64,000 nt of DNA from Hydrogenophaga sp. A37 (GCF_002001205.1 NZ_MUNZ01000062.1:34928-98927), one strand, 5' to 3'; positions 24,607-34,341 are shown, counted from the stretch's first letter. Notes: generated by a model not told the origin, from the sequence alone. Numbers and translations are program-made.

Positions 24607-25467
24607 TCAGTTCAGCTCCATCACCTTCGCCGGAAAATCGTAGTTCTCGTCCAGCGCGCGCGCGGCCATGACCGGCAGCATGTGGGTGATGAAGACCTCG
24701 CCGATCCAGCGGCGCACAGCGGGATCGTCACCCGCCAGCAACGTGAGCGCGCTGAAGCGGGCGATGCCCACCTCTTCCGCCAGCCCGGCGGGCACGTGCG
24801 GCGCGCGCAACTGGCCCTCGGGCAGGGCGTGGGTGGTTTCCAGCCGCCAGGCGCCGAGCATGCGGTCGAAATGGCCGACCGTGCCGCGCCGCCAGACCTC
24901 GGTCACGTAGACGTTCCACTCGCCGGGGTCTTCGGTGATGAAGCCCCAGTCAAATTCGTAAATGGCGCCGGGCTCGCTTTCGAAGAGGCCGATCTCGCTC
25001 ACGTCGCTGCGCATCGCAAACTCGGCGAACAGCACGCCCGCGCCGGTGGGCTGACCGTCGATGAAGCGCTGGACGGCCAACGGATCGGCCACGTACAGCG
25101 GCTCGGGTTCGCTCCAGGCGCGCTTGGCGCGGTTGAGCAGGCGCGCGGTGGCGTCCACGCTTTTCTGCGCGTTGATGCACCAGTCCCTGAAGGTCTGGCG
25201 GCCTTCGGGGGTCGCGATCTGCTGCAGCGTGGCGTCGAACTGCTGGTCGTCCTTGAGGTAACCGTCTTCGCGCAAACGCAGCACGATGTCGACCATGGAA
25301 TTGCGGGTCACGTGCTCGATCATGTAGGCGACCTCGCCACCCGGAAAGTCGGTCATCGAGCGCTGGATCCACTCCATCGTCGCTTCGTGCGAGAGGCCTT
25401 GTGGCGCCCGCGGTATGTCGTTGAACAGCGCTCGAAGCACGCGCACCGTATCCAGATCACTGGCCAT
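24607..25467 (-). CDS. Hypothetical protein, 286 aa
   Basis: Not recognised. A soluble acidic protein with no signal peptide or membrane helix. Notable segments are LRALFNDIPRAPQGLSHEAT near the N terminus, GLFESEPGAIYEFDWGFITE in the middle, and a helical C terminus with FITHMLPVMAARALDENYDF. The ATG at 25467 is preferred; the frame extends further but the extra part is Phe-run and low-complexity. Monocistronic, convergent with the VOC gene. Confidence 0.78.
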   Translation of the reverse strand: MASDLDTVRVLRALFNDIPRAPQGLSHEATMEWIQRSMTDFPGGEVAYMIEHVTRNSMVDIVLRLREDGYLKDDQQFDATLQQIATPEGRQTFRDWCINAQKSVDATARLLNRAKRAWSEPEPLYVADPLAVQRFIDGQPTGAGVLFAEFAMRSDVSEIGLFESEPGAIYEFDWGFITEDPGEWNVYVTEVWRRGTVGHFDRMLGAWRLETTHALPEGQLRAPHVPAGLAEEVGIARFSALTLLAGDDPAVRRWIGEVFITHMLPVMAARALDENYDFPAKVMELN

Positions 25468-25652
25468 GTCGGTTCCGGGTGAAAAGAAGAAAAAGGGGCT
25501 CGCGGCCGCCGTCGGCAACCGGCGGACCGTTCCCAGTGCACAGCATAGTGCCAGCCCCCCGGGGGCTGAAACCCTGAAAAGCTCCCGAAAACCGGTCAGT
25601 TCGCACGGCGGGCGCTGTTCCCGGCCGGGCGGTTTGCGGTCCAATCCATCTC

Positions 25653-26159
25653 ATGAACAGCCCACACACCGATTCAAGCTTCCGCGTCCTCTTCGTCTGC
25701 ATGGGCAACATCTGCCGCAGCCCCACGGCGCACGGCGTGTTCGAGGCCCGGGTGCGCGAGGCGGGCCTGTCGGACCGGGTGAAGGTCGATTCGGCTGGCA
25801 CGCACAGCTACCACGTCGGCGCGCCGCCCGACGCGCGCAGCCAGAAGCACGCGCTGCAGCGCGGCTACGACCTATCGACCCAGCGCGCACGCCAGCTCAC
25901 GGCGCGGGACTTCGAGACCTTCGACCTGGTGCTGGTGATGGACTGGGAGAACTTCGTGCTGGCCGAACGGCTGTGCCCGCCGGCGCACGCCAAGAAGCTG
26001 CGGCGCTTCGCCGAGTTCTTCCAGCAGCACGACAGCCCGGTCGTGCCCGACCCGTACCAGGGGGGCGCAAAAGGCTTCGAAGAGGTGCTGGATCTGGTGG
26101 AGGACGGCAGCGCGGGGCTGCTGGCGCATGTGCAACGCCAGCTGGGCCTGGCACCCTGA
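25653..26159 (+). CDS. Low-molecular-weight protein-tyrosine phosphatase
   Basis: 168 residues. The P-loop CMGNICRS (Cys16 nucleophile, Arg22) follows a short leader, and the general-acid Asp is in VVPDPYQGG. Length and layout are standard. Removes phosphate from tyrosine or small phosphates in the cytoplasm. No tyrosine kinase or exopolysaccharide genes adjoin it, so its role may be housekeeping. Confidence 0.95.
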   Translation: MNSPHTDSSFRVLFVCMGNICRSPTAHGVFEARVREAGLSDRVKVDSAGTHSYHVGAPPDARSQKHALQRGYDLSTQRARQLTARDFETFDLVLVMDWENFVLAERLCPPAHAKKLRRFAEFFQQHDSPVVPDPYQGGAKGFEEVLDLVEDGSAGLLAHVQRQLGLAP

Positions 26160-26171
26160 CCCGGTCTTGTC

Positions 26172-27146
26172 CTATTCCTTGAACGTCAACCGGGCATCGG
26201 TGGCGATTCGCCGATAGAGCACCATGTCCTGCTGGACGGCGTTGGCCAGCGCCGAGGGCGTCCCGTTGTCGGCTGTGATGCCCAGGCCTTCCATCTGTTT
26301 GATCAGGCCGGGGTCGGCCAACGCCGCGTTGACGGCCTTGTTGAGTCGTTCCAGCACCGGGGTCGGCGTGCCCACAGGGGCGAACACGCCCAGCCACGAA
26401 CCCAGGACGAAGTCCTTGAGGCCGCTCTCCGCCGCCGTGGGGACGTTGGGCAGGCGCGGGTCTCGGTGGTCTCCCGTGACCGCGATGATCTTCACCTTGC
26501 CCGCGTCGGCGTAGGACTTGGCGGTCGCGTCGAACGTCAGGTCCAGAACCCCGCCGGCGACGTCGATGATGGCGGCCGAGGTGGACTTGTAAGGCACATG
26601 GACCATCTCCGTGCCTGTCAGGCTCTGGAAGAACTCGCCGAGAAAGTGGGCCCCGCTGCCCATGCCCGCGCTGCCGTAGCTCAGCTTGCCGGGGTTTTTT
26701 CTGGCGTGGGCGATGAACTCGCCGAGGGTGTTGACGGGCAACCGGGTGCTCACCACCACGGGCAGGCCGTAGGTGCCCACCAGGGCCACGGGCATCAGCG
26801 CCTTCACCGGGTCGTACTTCACCGCCGTGTCCGTGATGGGGAGGATGGTGTAGCTGGGGTTGGTGAAGAGCAGGGTCGTGCCGTCCGGGTCGGCGCGCAT
26901 GACGGTCTCGGAGCCGATGCGCGAACCCGCACCGGGCCGGTTCTCGATGACCACGGTCAACGCCAGCGACTTCGACACGCGGTCCAGCACGCCCCGCGCC
27001 ACCTGGTCGGTGATGCCGCCCGCCACGAAGGGCACGACCACCTTGATCACGTTGGCGTTGGATTGCCCCGACGCCGTGGCCGTTGCGCCGAGCACGGCCG
27101 CACCGACGAGTGTTTTCAGCAGGCGGCGTTTGGATGTGTTGAACAT
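26172..27146 (-). CDS. Bug-family tripartite tricarboxylate transporter receptor
   Basis: 324-residue periplasmic solute receptor of the Bug/TctC family, greatly expanded in Burkholderiales. The signal peptide (RRLLKTLVGAAVLGATATASG) is followed by VPFVAGGITDQVAR, typical of the family's first loop. The start at 27146 has AAGGAGA. It is the last gene of the minus-strand catabolic run, 36 bp after the aldehyde dehydrogenase, and may bind the pathway's substrate or an acid intermediate. A broken relative of its 3' third lies at 53363-53745. Confidence 0.93.
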   Translation of the reverse strand: MFNTSKRRLLKTLVGAAVLGATATASGQSNANVIKVVVPFVAGGITDQVARGVLDRVSKSLALTVVIENRPGAGSRIGSETVMRADPDGTTLLFTNPSYTILPITDTAVKYDPVKALMPVALVGTYGLPVVVSTRLPVNTLGEFIAHARKNPGKLSYGSAGMGSGAHFLGEFFQSLTGTEMVHVPYKSTSAAIIDVAGGVLDLTFDATAKSYADAGKVKIIAVTGDHRDPRLPNVPTAAESGLKDFVLGSWLGVFAPVGTPTPVLERLNKAVNAALADPGLIKQMEGLGITADNGTPSALANAVQQDMVLYRRIATDARLTFKE

Positions 27147-27182
27147 GGATGTCTCCTTTTAGGTGATTTGAAAACAGGGCGA

Positions 27183-28652
27183 TCAGTCGTTGTCGATGCC
27201 GTCCCAGCACAGGTACTTGATCTCGAGGAATTCATCGATGCCGTACTGGGCGCCTTCGCGTCCCAGACCGCTTTGTTTGACGCCGCCGAAGGGCGCGACC
27301 TCGGTCGAGATGAGGCCGGTGTTGATGCCCACCATGCCGCACTCGAGGGCTTCGGCCGTGCGCCAGATGCGGGATGCGTCCCGACTGAAGAGGTAGGACG
27401 CCAGACCGAACTCGGTGTCGTTGGCCATGACGATCGCTTCGTCGTCGGTCTTGAAACGCAGCAGAGGCATCACGGGGCCGAAGGTTTCTTCGATGGCGAC
27501 GGCCATGTGGGGCGTCACGTCGGCGAGCACGGTGGGTTCGTAGAAACCGCCACCCAAGGCATGGCGCTGTCCGCCGGTAAGCACGCGCGCACCCGCCGCG
27601 ACGGCGTTGGCCACATGTGCCTCGACCTTGCGGACGGCGGCGTCGTCGATCATCGGTCCGATCTGCACGCCGTCGTCCAGCCCGTTGCCGACCTTCAGCT
27701 CCGCCACACGCTCGGCGAGGCGCCGGGCCAGCGCGTCGTGGACGCCGTCTTGCACCATCACGCGGTTGGCTGCGATGCAGGACTGGCCGGTGTTGCGGAA
27801 CTTGGCCACCAGGATGCCTTCGACCGCCAGGTCGAGGTCGGCGTCGTCGAACACGATGCAGGGCGCATTGCCGCCCAGCTCCATGGAGCATTTCTTGATG
27901 GTGGCGGCCGACTGTTGAAGCAGAACGCGGCCCACTTCCGTGGAGCCCGTGAAGGTGATTTTGCGAACGAGGGGGTGCGAGGTCAGCACACCGCCGATGG
28001 CGCGCGTGTCGGCGCCGGTGACCACGCTGAACACGCCGGCAGGCACGCCTGCGCGCAACGCCAGCTCACCGAGCGCCAGCGCCGTCAGTGGCGTCTGGCT
28101 GGCGGGCTTGACGACCATGGTGCAGCCGGCGGCGAGCGCCGGGCCGGCTTTGCGGGCAATCATCGCGGCCGGGAAGTTCCAGGGTGTGATGGCTGCGCAG
28201 ACGCCGATGGGCTGCTTGAGCGTGACGATGCGCTGCGTGTCCTTGGGCGCCGGAATCACGTCGCCGCGCACGCGCTTGGCTTCTTCGGCGAACCACTGCA
28301 CGAAGCCGGCGGCGTAGTCGATTTCGCCGCGTGCTTCGGACAAGGGCTTGCCTTCCTCCAGCGTGATCAGCGTGGCCAGGTCGTCCTTGCTGTCAACGAT
28401 GAGCTGCCACCAGCGGTACAGGACCTGCGAGCGGTGCCGGGCCGTCGTCTTGCGCCAGGTGCGGAAGGCCTTGTCCGCCGCTTCCACGGCGCGGGTGGTT
28501 TCTACTTCCTTGCAGCGTGGCAGGCGGGCCAGCAGTTCCCCGTTGGCCGGGTTGAAGAGGTCCGAGGCGCCGTGTGGCGTGTCGGTGATCCATTGGCCGT
28601 CGATCAGCGCGGCTTCGCGCCAGAGGCCGGGGTCTTTGAGCAGGGTCTTCAT
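27183..28652 (-). CDS. NAD(P)-dependent aldehyde dehydrogenase (succinate-semialdehyde type)
   Basis: 489 residues of the aldehyde dehydrogenase family, closest in look to GabD-type succinate-semialdehyde/glutarate-semialdehyde enzymes. The general base is in MELGGNAPCIVF and the catalytic Cys in NTGQSCIAANR; the nucleotide-binding FTGSTEVGR is present. Next to the DHDPS-family gene it would oxidise the semialdehyde made by that lyase (inference). Substrate not certain. Confidence 0.92.
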   Translation of the reverse strand: MKTLLKDPGLWREAALIDGQWITDTPHGASDLFNPANGELLARLPRCKEVETTRAVEAADKAFRTWRKTTARHRSQVLYRWWQLIVDSKDDLATLITLEEGKPLSEARGEIDYAAGFVQWFAEEAKRVRGDVIPAPKDTQRIVTLKQPIGVCAAITPWNFPAAMIARKAGPALAAGCTMVVKPASQTPLTALALGELALRAGVPAGVFSVVTGADTRAIGGVLTSHPLVRKITFTGSTEVGRVLLQQSAATIKKCSMELGGNAPCIVFDDADLDLAVEGILVAKFRNTGQSCIAANRVMVQDGVHDALARRLAERVAELKVGNGLDDGVQIGPMIDDAAVRKVEAHVANAVAAGARVLTGGQRHALGGGFYEPTVLADVTPHMAVAIEETFGPVMPLLRFKTDDEAIVMANDTEFGLASYLFSRDASRIWRTAEALECGMVGINTGLISTEVAPFGGVKQSGLGREGAQYGIDEFLEIKYLCWDGIDND

Positions 28653-28665
28653 GCGGATGCCCTGT

Positions 28666-29685
28666 TCAGCAAGGAAACCGGCCGACCATGAACTGGCTGT
28701 CGGGGTCGTCGGTCACGGGCAACCCGGAAGCGACGAGGCCCTGGCGCAGCGGCTTCATGAAGCGGTCGGGAATGCGCATGGCCGGCGCGCGCAGGGGGCC
28801 GCCGTTGAAGCCGGCCAGCCAGTCCTGGTACTTCCACATGGTGCGGTTCAACACGCCGGTGCCGCCGGCGTACGACTGGGCGGCCGCGCCGTTGGCACTG
28901 CGCGCGGGGTTGACCTGCCAGTACAGCGCCATGGCGGCTTCCCATTCGCCCTGGCGGGCGAGCTCGAAGGCACGGGGGTAGTAGTCGCTCATCCATTGCG
29001 TGTTGCTGGTGCCCGAGAACTGCAGCTTCATCAGGCTCATCAGGGGGATGGCGTCGCCTTCGATGGGGCAGCTGATGACCACTTCGTCGCGGAAGTGGTG
29101 GTACATCTCGCAGATGCCGGCGGGCAGCGGGAAACCCTGCTCGGACTTGATGGCCACGATGTTGGGGCAGTCCTTCAGGAGACGGCGCACCAGCTCCACG
29201 GACATGCCGGCCGGGTGCACGCGCTCGAAGCCCCACAGGGGAATCGGGAACAGCATCACGGCCAGGTCGGTCGCGTCGCAGAACGCCTTGGTGTAGTCGT
29301 AAATCTCCTGCTCGGTCGTGGGCCAGAACTGGGGCGGGTACGACAGCAGCACGATGTCGGCGCCGGCCCTCTCGGCGAGCTTGACCGCCTGGATGTTTTC
29401 GGCCAGCGTGCCAAAGGCCGCATGGAAGAACAGGCCCAGGTCCTTGCCACCGGCCTCGCGGGCCAGGGAGGTGAATTGCGCGTTTTCTTCCGGCGTGATG
29501 GCCACCTCGGCGCACAGGAGGGTGTAGGTGTAGCCCAGCTGCTTGGCCAGCTCGATGTCGTGGCGAATGCCGCGCTGATTGAGCCTGGAGAGGTCTGCCG
29601 AGTAGGAAGGGATGGTCACTGCAGAGCAGCCCACCAGGTGTTCACGGGCCCAGGCGCGGGCGTCACTGCGTTGGTACGAAGCCAT
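28666..29685 (-). CDS. Dihydrodipicolinate synthase-family aldolase/lyase
   Basis: 339-residue TIM-barrel class I aldolase of the DHDPS/N-acetylneuraminate lyase family. The Schiff-base Lys is in IVAIKSEQGFP and the barrel strands are recognisable. The C terminus is longer than in DapA. The ATG at 29685 has AAAGGA upstream. With the following aldehyde dehydrogenase it forms a cleave-then-oxidise pair for a keto acid, as in several sugar-acid and proline-analogue routes. It is not DapA itself. Confidence 0.87.
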   Translation of the reverse strand: MASYQRSDARAWAREHLVGCSAVTIPSYSADLSRLNQRGIRHDIELAKQLGYTYTLLCAEVAITPEENAQFTSLAREAGGKDLGLFFHAAFGTLAENIQAVKLAERAGADIVLLSYPPQFWPTTEQEIYDYTKAFCDATDLAVMLFPIPLWGFERVHPAGMSVELVRRLLKDCPNIVAIKSEQGFPLPAGICEMYHHFRDEVVISCPIEGDAIPLMSLMKLQFSGTSNTQWMSDYYPRAFELARQGEWEAAMALYWQVNPARSANGAAAQSYAGGTGVLNRTMWKYQDWLAGFNGGPLRAPAMRIPDRFMKPLRQGLVASGLPVTDDPDSQFMVGRFPC

Positions 29686-29710
29686 GGTGTTCCTTTGGAT
29701 GCGGGACGGG

Positions 29711-30730
29711 TTACTTGGAGACGGGGACGATGCTGTGGGTAAGCGGCGTGCCGATGCCTTGTTCGCGGGCGCGGGCCAGCAGCATTTCGGCGGTGACAAC
29801 GTCTTGCAGGGCCGAACCGACCGACTTGTAGACCACGATGTCGGCGGCCTGTTGGCGCCCGGCCCGGCCCGACACAAAATCGGCGAGTGAGACCAGCTTG
29901 GACGACACGTCGACATGGGCCTGGCTCGCGGCCAGCATGTCGCCGGTGTCGTGCGCCACTTCTTCGACCATGTCGGCAACGATGAGGGCGGCCCGCGACA
30001 GTACCTGTTCGTCCACCTCCCGCTGTTCGGGCAGGGTGGAGCCAATGGACACCACGGTCATGCCGGGCTCCAGCCACGCACCCCGCAGCACGGGCGACTC
30101 GTCACGGCTGCGCGCGGCGCACAGGACCACGTCGGCGCCTTGAACCGCTTCTTGTGCGGAGGCCGCCGGCTCCACGCTCAGGGACGCCTGGGTTCGCATG
30201 TCGGCGGCAAACCGCTCGCGGCTGGCCGGCGTGGGGCTGAAGACGTTGACGGCGGCCAACTCGCGGATGGAGGCCAGGGCCAGCAGCAGGCCGCGGGCTT
30301 CGAAGCCCGAGCCGATGACCGCGACGCGAAGCGGCTTGTTGGGCGCCGCCTTGTCGACGGCGACCGCCGCCGTGGCGGCGGTGCGGATACCGGTGACACG
30401 GTTGCCGTCGATCAGCGCGGTCAGGCCCATCGTGGCCTGGTCAAAGAGCGAGATGAGGTAGCTGGCCCGGCGGTGCTTCATCGAAGCCGAGATCAGCTTG
30501 CAGCCCATGTGGCCGCCCGAGGGCGAGACCGCGGTGAGTCCTCGCAGCCACATGCCGTCTCCGCGGGCCATCGAGCGCGGCGGCACCATGGCCGGGTTGA
30601 TGGCGCTGGCGTAGGCCTGGCGCAGAGCCTGCACGGCCGCGTTCCAGTCGGCCAGTTTTTCGACGTCGGCGTCAGAAATGAAGAGGGTCGGCGGCACAAC
30701 GATGGCCGCATCGGGGTGGGAGATTCCCAA
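29711..30730 (-). CDS. Ornithine cyclodeaminase/mu-crystallin family protein
   Basis: 339 residues with the OCD/mu-crystallin fold: MWLRGLTAVSPSGGHMGCK substrate region, NAD-binding VAVIGSGFEARG, and VLCAARSRDESPV. Members act as cyclodeaminases, amino-acid dehydrogenases or imine reductases. It begins with TTG at 30730, 7 bases after AGGAG; an ATG 5 bases upstream is out of frame. Located between the LysR and aldolase genes, so it probably handles an amino or imino acid intermediate. Confidence 0.88.
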   Translation of the reverse strand: MGISHPDAAIVVPPTLFISDADVEKLADWNAAVQALRQAYASAINPAMVPPRSMARGDGMWLRGLTAVSPSGGHMGCKLISASMKHRRASYLISLFDQATMGLTALIDGNRVTGIRTAATAAVAVDKAAPNKPLRVAVIGSGFEARGLLLALASIRELAAVNVFSPTPASRERFAADMRTQASLSVEPAASAQEAVQGADVVLCAARSRDESPVLRGAWLEPGMTVVSIGSTLPEQREVDEQVLSRAALIVADMVEEVAHDTGDMLAASQAHVDVSSKLVSLADFVSGRAGRQQAADIVVYKSVGSALQDVVTAEMLLARAREQGIGTPLTHSIVPVSK

Positions 30731-30839
30731 GGCATGTCTCCTGAAGATAGAAGCGCATGCTAGGGATCGGCCGCCTGTTGAGGGAGCCCCGGAACGCGAA
30801 AGCAGCTTTCCGGAATCCGGTTGGCCGCGAAGCCGCGCC

Positions 30840-31742
30840 TTACGAATTCAGCATGGCCGACGCGATGTCCAGAATCAGCCGGGACACCTCGCGCAGCGCA
30901 TGCGTGGAGGGCCGGTGAAGCGTGGTGCCCAGCACCACCGAGCGCGAGAGCACGGGGTCGACGATGTGCAAGGTGGCCAGTCGCTGGCGCTCCGGCTCGC
31001 TCAGATGGCCGGCCGTGATGGCAAAGCCACCGCCATGCGCCACGATCTCGTGCTGGAGGTGGATGGAATCGGCCTCCGCGCCGATCTTGAGCGCAGCGCC
31101 GTGCTGCCGCGCCAGCGTCTCCAGCCGCGAGCGCAGGGGGTGGGGATGGGAAGGCAACACCAGGGGCAGCGTCAGGACTTCATGGAAGGCGATGGTCTTG
31201 CGGGACGCGAGCGGGTGGCCCAGGGGAACAATCAGCAGGAGCGGCAGCTGGGTCAAAACAGGCTCGTCCGCGCTCGCGGTGTTTTCCTCCCGCAGCAGAA
31301 GGGCGAGGTCCAGGCGGCCTTCGTTGAGCCATTCTTCGAGCTGCGCGCTGGAGCCTTCGGTGATGTGCAGTTGCACCTCTGGAAACTGCTTCCGGGCTTC
31401 AGCAAAGAGGGGGCCGGCGAGCAGGGCCACGGTGGAAGGCAGCAGTCCGAGGCGAACCTCGCCCATGGGAATGCCCCGGCTCGTTCGGATGTCGTCGGCG
31501 AGCTGCTCGCCCTCGCGGATCAGCACCTTGACACGGGGGTAGATGCGCTCGCCCAGCTCCGTCAGCACCACCCCACGGCCGGTCCTTCGAAACAGCCGGC
31601 TGCCGGACGCCGCTTCGAGTTGGGCGATGTGCCGGCTGACCACCGACGGGGGCATGTCCAGCGCCGCAGAGGCACGCGACAGGCTGCCCAGTTCAGCGAC
31701 TTTGGCGAACAGGTGCCACTTGGGGTCCAGGATGGTCTGCAA
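30840..31742 (-). CDS. LysR-family transcriptional regulator
   Basis: 300 residues. The LysR HTH (KWHLFAKVAELGSLSRASAA) is close to the N terminus and is followed by an effector domain. The start is taken as TTG at 31742, since GGAGGG lies 3-8 bases upstream and the family begins just before ILDPKWHLF. An ATG start further up would overlap the denD gene. The gene then begins 10 bp after the denD stop and sits inside the catabolic run. Confidence 0.88.
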   Translation of the reverse strand: MQTILDPKWHLFAKVAELGSLSRASAALDMPPSVVSRHIAQLEAASGSRLFRRTGRGVVLTELGERIYPRVKVLIREGEQLADDIRTSRGIPMGEVRLGLLPSTVALLAGPLFAEARKQFPEVQLHITEGSSAQLEEWLNEGRLDLALLLREENTASADEPVLTQLPLLLIVPLGHPLASRKTIAFHEVLTLPLVLPSHPHPLRSRLETLARQHGAALKIGAEADSIHLQHEIVAHGGGFAITAGHLSEPERQRLATLHIVDPVLSRSVVLGTTLHRPSTHALREVSRLILDIASAMLNS

Positions 31743-31752
31743 CCGCCCTCCT

Positions 31753-32712
31753 TCAACCAGGCGCCAGAGCCTGCCGAACCAGCGCATCCAGGTCGGCATC
31801 GGCCCGGAACCCTGCCGCCTCGGCGCGTGGCGTGAGCAGCGTTGGAAAGCGCCCGAACAGGGTCTCGATGCGCTCATCGGGAGCCCAGTGAACGAGGTCG
31901 GCGGCGGGCGTGCCGTGCACACCGCCGACGGCTTGCACCAGTTCGGCCATGGCAAAGCGCAGGGTGGGCAACGTCAACACCCGGTGGCCATCAGTGGCCG
32001 CCACGTCGAAGGTGGCCGCGTGCAGCAACTGCCCGACCACACAGGGCAGCGAGGAGGCCCAGGTGGTGGCCTCGGGCGAGGTGGGGCAGGTAAAGGCCCG
32101 GCCCGCCGCCAGCTCGCGGATGAGATCGCTCAGGAAGGCCGAGAGTTGGCCCGTTCGCGCGGGCGGGCGGGCCAGCACGCCCGGGATGCGCACGGCCCGG
32201 CCATCGACCCAGCCGCGCCGGCTGAAGTCCTCCACCCACATCTCGCCGATGCGCTTTTGTGTGCCGTAGGTCATTTGCGGGCGGGTGGGCGTGTCATCGT
32301 CCACCACGGCGGGCATGTGGCCGAAGACAGCGATGGAACTGGCGAACACGAACACCGGTGCCGGCTGGCCACGGGCCACCTGCTGCTGGCCGTGCTCCAG
32401 CAGGGTCTGCGTAGCTTCCAGGTTCACGCGGCGCGACAGCGGGTAGTTCTGCTCGGCGGTGCCGCCGGGGATGCTGGCGAGGTGGAACAGCACGTCGATG
32501 GGCGGCCCCTCGTTCAATGCATCGCGCAGCCAGTCCGCGTGGCCCATGTCGCCCACGCAGTGCCGCACGCCATCCGGCGCCTGGCCTTCGAGCGCCAGGT
32601 CCAGCAGCGTGAGCCGGGTGACGGCCCGGTCGCCCAGCAGGCTGCCGGGCACCAGGCGCTGCGCCAGGGCCCGCCCCAGAAAGCCAGCCGCGCCCGTGAT
32701 CAGCACGTGCAT
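31753..32712 (-). CDS. NAD-dependent epimerase/dehydratase, DenD-like (D-erythronate dehydrogenase type)
   Basis: 319-residue extended short-chain dehydrogenase. NAD-binding GAAGFLG at the N terminus, catalytic YGTQK and the preceding FASSIAVFG. The overall layout matches the DenD group that oxidises D-erythronate and similar acids. It is adjacent to the FAH-family gene (13 bp). Function in this cluster is unproven. Confidence 0.85.
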   Translation of the reverse strand: MHVLITGAAGFLGRALAQRLVPGSLLGDRAVTRLTLLDLALEGQAPDGVRHCVGDMGHADWLRDALNEGPPIDVLFHLASIPGGTAEQNYPLSRRVNLEATQTLLEHGQQQVARGQPAPVFVFASSIAVFGHMPAVVDDDTPTRPQMTYGTQKRIGEMWVEDFSRRGWVDGRAVRIPGVLARPPARTGQLSAFLSDLIRELAAGRAFTCPTSPEATTWASSLPCVVGQLLHAATFDVAATDGHRVLTLPTLRFAMAELVQAVGGVHGTPAADLVHWAPDERIETLFGRFPTLLTPRAEAAGFRADADLDALVRQALAPG

Positions 32713-32725
32713 GGCAGGGGCTCCT

Positions 32726-33706
32726 TCACGCCTGCACCACGCGCTGCTGAATGACGCCGAACGGCCCGGCGCGCCCGTCGTCGAACAGGGCCTGCATGCG
32801 CACGCGGTCGCCGAATTTCATGAAGCCGGTGCGGATCTCGCCCTGGTCGATTTTCTCGATCACCCGCCGCTCGGCGATGCATGCCGAACCCGCGCTGCGC
32901 GACACGTTGCTCACGGTGCCCGAGCCCACGATGGTGCCGGCCGTGAGCCGCCGCGTGCGCGCCGCGTGGGCGACGAGTTGACCGAAGTGGAAGTTCATCT
33001 CGCCGCCGTGCGGTTCGCCAAAACGCTCGCCGTTCCACTGCACCATCAGCGGCATCTGCACCCGGCCGTCGCGCCAGGCGCTGCCGAGCTCGTCGGGCGT
33101 GACGGCCACGGGCGCGAAGGCGGTGGAGGGTTTGGCCTGCAGAAACCCGAAGCCGGTCTTCATTTCGTGCGGCCCCAGCGCGCGCAGGCTCCAGTCGTTG
33201 ATCTGCACCACCAGGCGAACGCAGGCCAGGGCCTGTTCGGGTGTGGCGGCCATGGGCACGGCGCCGACGATGACGCCGAACTCGCCCTCGAAGTCGATGC
33301 CGTCGGCCTCGGTGGGCAGGGGAACGTCATCCACCGGCCCGAGGAAATCGTCGCTGGCGCCCTGGTACATCACCGGCACGCTGTCGAACAGCGGGATCGC
33401 CGGCGTGTTGAAGGCCTGCTCCATCAGGCGGCCGTGGTTCAGGAAGGCCGATCCGTCGAGCCACTGGGGGCAACGCGGCAAGGGGGCCGAGCAGGCGGCG
33501 GGGTCGAAGTCAAAAGCGCCGGGCGCGCTGCCGGCGTTGAGCGACTCCGACAGATCGGACAGCGGCAGGCGGACTTCGTCCCAGCGCCGCAGGGCCTCGA
33601 TCAGGCTGGACGCGATGGCGCTGGCTCGCACGGCGCGCTGCCCGTCGCGAGAGACCAACAGCAGCTGTCCATCAAGGCTGCCGTCACGCAAAGTGGCGAA
33701 TTTCAT
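32726..33706 (-). CDS. Fumarylacetoacetate hydrolase (FAH) family protein
   Basis: 326 residues. The family metal site is visible (DFEGEFGVIVG) along with the N-terminal MKFATLRDGSLDGQLLLVSRD and AGTIVGSGTVSN. FAH-family enzymes hydrolyse or decarboxylate ring-cleavage products. The ATG at 33706 has AAGGAAA upstream. Part of the ring-degradation run, next to the cupin gene. Confidence 0.92.
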   Translation of the reverse strand: MKFATLRDGSLDGQLLLVSRDGQRAVRASAIASSLIEALRRWDEVRLPLSDLSESLNAGSAPGAFDFDPAACSAPLPRCPQWLDGSAFLNHGRLMEQAFNTPAIPLFDSVPVMYQGASDDFLGPVDDVPLPTEADGIDFEGEFGVIVGAVPMAATPEQALACVRLVVQINDWSLRALGPHEMKTGFGFLQAKPSTAFAPVAVTPDELGSAWRDGRVQMPLMVQWNGERFGEPHGGEMNFHFGQLVAHAARTRRLTAGTIVGSGTVSNVSRSAGSACIAERRVIEKIDQGEIRTGFMKFGDRVRMQALFDDGRAGPFGVIQQRVVQA

Positions 33707-33744
33707 GGGCGTTTTCCTTGGGGCTTTGAAACGTTCGGCTGGGC

Positions 33745-34323
33745 TCAACGCGCCGCGAGCGCTTGAGCGATGGCCGGGTCGTAGCTGCCGTCGACCAGCA
33801 CAAACAGCATGCGGCAGGGCTTGCCCGAGCGATTCGCCCAGGCGTGGTTGGTGCCACGCTGCACGACCACGCTCCCGGGCAAGAGCTGCACTTCGCTGTC
33901 GTCGAGCACCAGGGTCGGTTCGCCTTCGATCACGACACCGTAGTCGACGGACTCGGTGCGGTGCATCAGCGGGTGCGGCGAGTCGGCTCGAACGGTCGAG
34001 GCCTTCGTGTCGCCGATCTGCGCAAACGCATCGTGCATGCGCTCGGCGCCGTGGGCCAGGTAGTCGGCCGTGTCGGGCGGCATGTCGACGAAGCGCATGC
34101 GGGTGCCCAGCTTGGGCGGCGGCAACACGATGGGGCCGAGCGTCGGGTCGGCGCCGTTGTCCACCGGCGCCGGGGTGGCGGCGGTGCTCCAGACCTCGTG
34201 GAACACGGTGCCCGGGATCGCGGCGATCTCGACCACGGTGGGCAGCGGGCCGTTGCTCGCAACGATGGCTTTGCCGTCGGCGTCGTGGCCGGTGACGACA
34301 CGGTGGATGGGGGGAAAACTCAT
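33745..34323 (-). CDS. Cupin-domain protein
   Basis: 192 residues with one C-terminal cupin barrel (HPLMHRTESVDYGVVIEGEP...VVQRGTNHAWANRS). Metal-ligand His and Glu residues are recognisable. The N-terminal half is a pathway-type extension. Possibly an auxiliary sugar-acid or ring-cleavage enzyme, or a small-molecule sensor; no specific activity can be assigned. It lies between the cyclase and FAH genes. Confidence 0.85.
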   Translation of the reverse strand: MSFPPIHRVVTGHDADGKAIVASNGPLPTVVEIAAIPGTVFHEVWSTAATPAPVDNGADPTLGPIVLPPPKLGTRMRFVDMPPDTADYLAHGAERMHDAFAQIGDTKASTVRADSPHPLMHRTESVDYGVVIEGEPTLVLDDSEVQLLPGSVVVQRGTNHAWANRSGKPCRMLFVLVDGSYDPAIAQALAAR

Positions 34324-34341
34324 GGTGTGTCTGTCTTCAAA

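Noticed and set aside
26466..28691. Plus-strand open frame of 741 codons
   Set aside because: Antisense to the Bug and aldehyde dehydrogenase genes, which have clear motifs and ribosome sites.
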